Below are positions 61,418 through 64,000 of a stretch of 64,000 nucleotides of DNA, piece by piece. Each line of letters opens with the position of its first letter. Positions within the stretch are counted from its first letter, which is position 1. Under the pieces are notes generated by a model, which was not told the DNA's origin, searched no databases, and was given only the letters and a program-made list of their open reading frames with translations. The stretch is from Neorhizobium lilium (GTDB lineage: Bacteria; Pseudomonadota; Alphaproteobacteria; Rhizobiales; Rhizobiaceae). The stretch is taken from NCBI RefSeq assembly GCF_004053875.1, contig NZ_SBIP01000007.1, forward strand, positions 1 to 64,000, read 5' to 3'. Both the position numbers and the translations under genes were made by a program.

Positions 61418-62816
61418 TTCGTGCCCTTCCAGTTTCTTTCGCGGTCCACCATGGCTTGGAATCAACCGGGGTGCCGTCTTTTCGGAATTCAATGTAAAGC
61501 GTCGGACGATCAGTTTCCAGCGCCAACGCAGTCGCGCTTGCTACTCTTTTCTCACCCATTACAGCAATCGGCTCGCCTGCAAACACAAACTTGCCCTGCC
61601 GCGCATTAACCTTGTCCATCCCGGTCAAGACGAGATGATATCCGTCGCCGGTATTGAGGATGATCATCTGGCCATAGCTCCTGAAAGCGCCGGCGAAAAC
61701 GACAAGTCCATCCGCCGGTGCCGTCACGACCGCCCCAGGATTGGACGCAATGGTAATCCCCCTCGCAGGATGGCCGGTCCCGTCGGCATCGCCAAACCAA
61801 CGTACGACATCGCCGGCAATGGGGAGCTCCAGCTTTTGCTTGAGGCTTGAAAACGCGTATGCGGGCGCAATGCGGTTTTTGTCAGGCACACCGCTTTCAG
61901 CCAGTTGGCGGGCTTTTTCGCGCTCTGCTTCGGAAAGAAGCTTCTGCCTTTCCTCCTCGGCGCGGGTGCGGTCTATCCCCTCGCGAACGGACGCGATCTG
62001 CCCCTCCAGCGTCTGGATCAGATCCTGGAGCGAGGTTGCGCGACCCGCAAGTTCCGCAGACCGAGCCTGTTCCGCCTGCAGGTCCTGGATCTTCTGGTTG
62101 TTCAGCTTGTCGTTTTCAGCAAGAAGGAGGTTCATGCGCCGCTCCTCCTCGATGCTCGACGCGATCGTCTGGGTGACGTTTTCCTTTTCCTGGAGCGCAG
62201 CCGCCTGAAGCGAGGAAAGGGACTGCAGATCGCCCACCAGCTTGTCGGCTTCCGAGCGCATGCCGGGTACGACGGCGCCGAGCAGGATCGCACTACGCAC
62301 GGATGCCAGCGCATCTTCCGGCGTCACCAGCAAGGCAGGAGGTGGATTGCGCCCCATGCGCTCAAGCGCGGCCAAAACTTCGGAAAGCACGGCGCGCCGG
62401 CCCCGTAAAGAGGTGCGGATCGCATCTTCGCGGACCTTGAGGTTCGCAAGCGTCTCCTCGCTCTTCATGATCTTGTTCTGCAGATCCTTGCGACGGGCGG
62501 CCGACTCGATCAGCGCCTGCCTCACATCCGCAGAGTTCTTCTTGATGGACGCAATGTTCTGCTCGATAGACGAGATCTTGCCGGCCGACAGTTGCATGGT
62601 CTTGGCCAGAACCTCCAGCTCGCCACGGGTCTCGTTACGCTTGCCTTGAAGATCCGCCGTCGGATCGACTGCTATAGGCGGCGCGGGTTGCAGCGAAGGT
62701 GTGTTCTCTTGTGCGAGGGCACGTGGGACACTGCCGGGAGGGTAGAGCGCATAGCCAGCCGTCACTGCCAAACATAGCAGCGCCTTTCCGGCCAAACTTG
62801 CTCCTCTGGTGTTCAT
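61407..62816 (-). CDS. EnvC-like murein hydrolase activator (LytM/M23 domain)
   Basis: 469 residues. Signal peptide about 1-36, a long coiled coil (about 50-290) and a C-terminal LytM domain (GYHLVLTGMDKVNARQGKF). In active M23 enzymes the first motif holds HxxxD; here HPARGITIAS lacks the Asp, so the domain is probably a non-catalytic activator of amidases, as in E. coli EnvC. Leads ctpA in the operon. No FtsEX genes in view. Confidence 0.9.
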   Translation of the reverse strand: MNTRGASLAGKALLCLAVTAGYALYPPGSVPRALAQENTPSLQPAPPIAVDPTADLQGKRNETRGELEVLAKTMQLSAGKISSIEQNIASIKKNSADVRQALIESAARRKDLQNKIMKSEETLANLKVREDAIRTSLRGRRAVLSEVLAALERMGRNPPPALLVTPEDALASVRSAILLGAVVPGMRSEADKLVGDLQSLSSLQAAALQEKENVTQTIASSIEEERRMNLLLAENDKLNNQKIQDLQAEQARSAELAGRATSLQDLIQTLEGQIASVREGIDRTRAEEERQKLLSEAEREKARQLAESGVPDKNRIAPAYAFSSLKQKLELPIAGDVVRWFGDADGTGHPARGITIASNPGAVVTAPADGLVVFAGAFRSYGQMIILNTGDGYHLVLTGMDKVNARQGKFVFAGEPIAVMGEKRVASATALALETDRPTLYIEFRKDGTPVDSKPWWTAKETGRARNDS

Positions 62817-62910
62817 CCACGCCCCGATACTTGCCGGATAAAGATAAAATTAAGCTGATTTGGCCGGCAAGGCCAGGAACAACATCGTGTTCAATGGTTA
62901 ACGAACGGTT

Positions 62911-63393
62911 TCAGGCACGATGATAGGGGTGGCCGGAGAGGATCGTCACGGCCCGATAGAGCTGTTCGGCGATAAGGATACGAACAAGTTGATGCGGCCA
63001 TGTCATGGAGCCAAGGTTCAGGACCAAATCGGCGCGTGCGCGCAATTCGGGGTCCAGGCCATCCGCGCCGCCGATGGCAATCATCAGGTCCCGCTTGCCG
63101 CTATCGCGATGGCGACCAAGCAAACTGGCAAAGGCTTCGCTGTCGAGCGTCTTGCCACGCTCATCGAGAAGAACAAGGATTGATCCCTCCAGAAGCGCTT
63201 TTTCCAGAGCGGAGCCTTCCTCTTTCTTACGCGTCTCGGCATTCGATGCGCGGCTTTCGGGGATTTCGATAGACCGCGAAAATTCCAAACCAACCGCAGG
63301 CCCAGTTTTTGCAAAGCGATCCAGGTATCGGGAGGCAAGTTCCTTCTCCGGTCCGGTTTTGAGCCGTCCCACGGCGAAAAGGCTTATTCGCAT
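62911..63393 (-). CDS. rlmH: 23S rRNA (pseudouridine1915-N3)-methyltransferase
   Basis: SPOUT methyltransferase of 160 residues. MRISLFAVGRLKTGPEKEL at the start, LDERGKTLDSEAFA and IGGADGLDPELR in the middle, and the family terminus LSGHPYHRA. Methylates helix 69 of the 50S subunit. Confidence 0.97.
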   Translation of the reverse strand: MRISLFAVGRLKTGPEKELASRYLDRFAKTGPAVGLEFSRSIEIPESRASNAETRKKEEGSALEKALLEGSILVLLDERGKTLDSEAFASLLGRHRDSGKRDLMIAIGGADGLDPELRARADLVLNLGSMTWPHQLVRILIAEQLYRAVTILSGHPYHRA

Positions 63394-63501
63394 GTCCCCA
63401 CGTCCGTCATTTGGCGATCAAGACTTCTTACGGCGGATATCACACCGCCGCCGCTTCAGGATCAACCATGTTGTCGGCGTCAGGACAAGCCTGACAGCCC
63501 G

Positions 63502-63951
63502 TTAATGCAAGACGGTCCCGTCTTCGATATCCGGAGCGGCCCACATCTTCTCGATGTTGTAGATCTCGCGGATTTCCGGACGGAAGACGTGGACGATGAT
63601 ATCGCCCGCATCGATCAGCACCCAGTCGCCGTTTTCGAGACCTTCGACCCGGGCATTGCCCAGACCGTCGTCCTTCATGTCGGTAACCAGGTGTTCGCTG
63701 ATGGCCATGACATGACGGTTAGATCGTCCGGTTACAACGACCATATAGTCGCCCAGCGCCGATTTTCCCGCGATGTTGATGGTGACGATATCTTCGGCTT
63801 TGGAATCCTCAAGGCTTGCGAGGATCAGGTCGAGAGCGCGGGCGGCGGCATCGGCGCCACGTTCCATGCTCTGCGGGATGACGGAAACCGTCTTTCCCTT
63901 GGCGTGTACTGTTGTCAGAGTTTTCCCTTTCAAGGTAACAGCAACATGCAC
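63502..63951 (-). CDS. rsfS: ribosomal silencing factor RsfS
   Basis: Binds uL14 and stops 30S-50S joining in starvation. 149 residues from GTG 63951, which directly follows an upstream TGA; a CTG about 33 bases on (with AAAGGG in front) may be the true start because rhizobial homologues begin near TTVHAKGK. Conserved DLILASLEDSKAEDIV, GRSNRHVMAIS, DWVLIDAGDIIVHVF and YNIEKMW. Confidence 0.95.
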   Translation of the reverse strand: MHVAVTLKGKTLTTVHAKGKTVSVIPQSMERGADAAARALDLILASLEDSKAEDIVTINIAGKSALGDYMVVVTGRSNRHVMAISEHLVTDMKDDGLGNARVEGLENGDWVLIDAGDIIVHVFRPEIREIYNIEKMWAAPDIEDGTVLH

Positions 63952-64000
63952 TCAAAGGCGAATCCGCTTCTGGCGCGGCCGCCTAACGAAGGTGGCACCG
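63952..64000 (-). CDS. 3' end of an upstream gene, perhaps nadD (partial)
   Basis: An open frame of 15 codons entering from the right edge ends with TGA at 63954-63952, touching the rsfS start. In rhizobia nadD usually lies here, and the tight join argues for a real gene, but 15 codons are too few for identification. Confidence 0.35.
   Translation of the reverse strand, partial: GATFVRRPRQKRIRL

Noticed and set aside
1..64000. Mobile elements, CRISPR arrays, rRNA and tRNA genes
   Set aside because: No transposase, integrase, direct-repeat array or tRNA cloverleaf was recognised; gene order and composition look like ordinary chromosome throughout.

Overview
The window looks like a stretch of the main chromosome of an alphaproteobacterium of the Rhizobiaceae (Agrobacterium/Rhizobium type). 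This rests on high GC, the oxygen-dependent cob gene set, the chain rsfS-rlmH-envC-ctpA-deacetylase-rppH, the efp/epmA/epmB group, and a carrier-protein cluster of the kind described in Bradyrhizobium and Agrobacterium. I see no insertion sequence, prophage, CRISPR array, rRNA or tRNA. Many neighbours overlap by 4 bases (ATGA or GTGA), so most blocks are tightly coupled operons.

Layout. 0.5-8.2 kb: a SAICAR synthase gene (purC), coupled to a TetR regulator, followed by a complete tripartite RND efflux pump. 8.3-11.2 kb: elongation factor P, divergent from the two enzymes that beta-lysylate it (epmA, epmB). 11.4-13.4 kb: thiC behind a TPP riboswitch with a good promoter. 13.6-19.4 kb: the most unusual block, an operon of carrier protein, acyl-CoA-dehydrogenase-like enzyme, amino acid:carrier protein ligase, DUF1839 protein and a GH2 glycosidase, with a convergent secreted GH5 glucanase. 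20.7-27.6 kb: purU, small proteins, a stand-alone RAM-domain protein, and a LysR/AmaA/AmaB lysine (pipecolate) catabolic group followed by a P1-family peptidase.

27.6-48 kb: a nearly complete cobalamin biosynthesis island. Two cobalamin riboswitches lie back to back at its centre. One drives leftward cbtB-cbtA-cobO-cobQ, the other rightward DUF1636-cobW-cobN-cobG-H-I-J, then L-E-M and A-B. cobK and cbiD are single genes inverted inside the rightward series. CobG together with CbiD and no visible cobF makes this a hybrid of the aerobic and anaerobic gene sets.

48-55.5 kb: a peptide-type ABC importer (Tat-exported binding protein, two permeases, fused double ATPase) with a CocE/NonD-type hydrolase. 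55.5-58.2 kb: exported MsrA, an HSL-type esterase, bacterioferritin-associated ferredoxin and bacterioferritin. 58.2-64 kb, minus strand: a cell-envelope and RNA/ribosome housekeeping chain (rsfS, rlmH, envC-like, ctpA, divergent polysaccharide deacetylase, rppH).

The best candidate for an undescribed system is 13.6-20.4 kb. An amino acid is probably loaded on a dedicated carrier protein, perhaps oxidised, and perhaps transferred by the DUF1839 protein, whose sequence I read as a papain/BtrH-like acyltransferase. The linked glycosidases suggest a glycan acceptor. All coordinates and motifs were read by eye; no database search was run.
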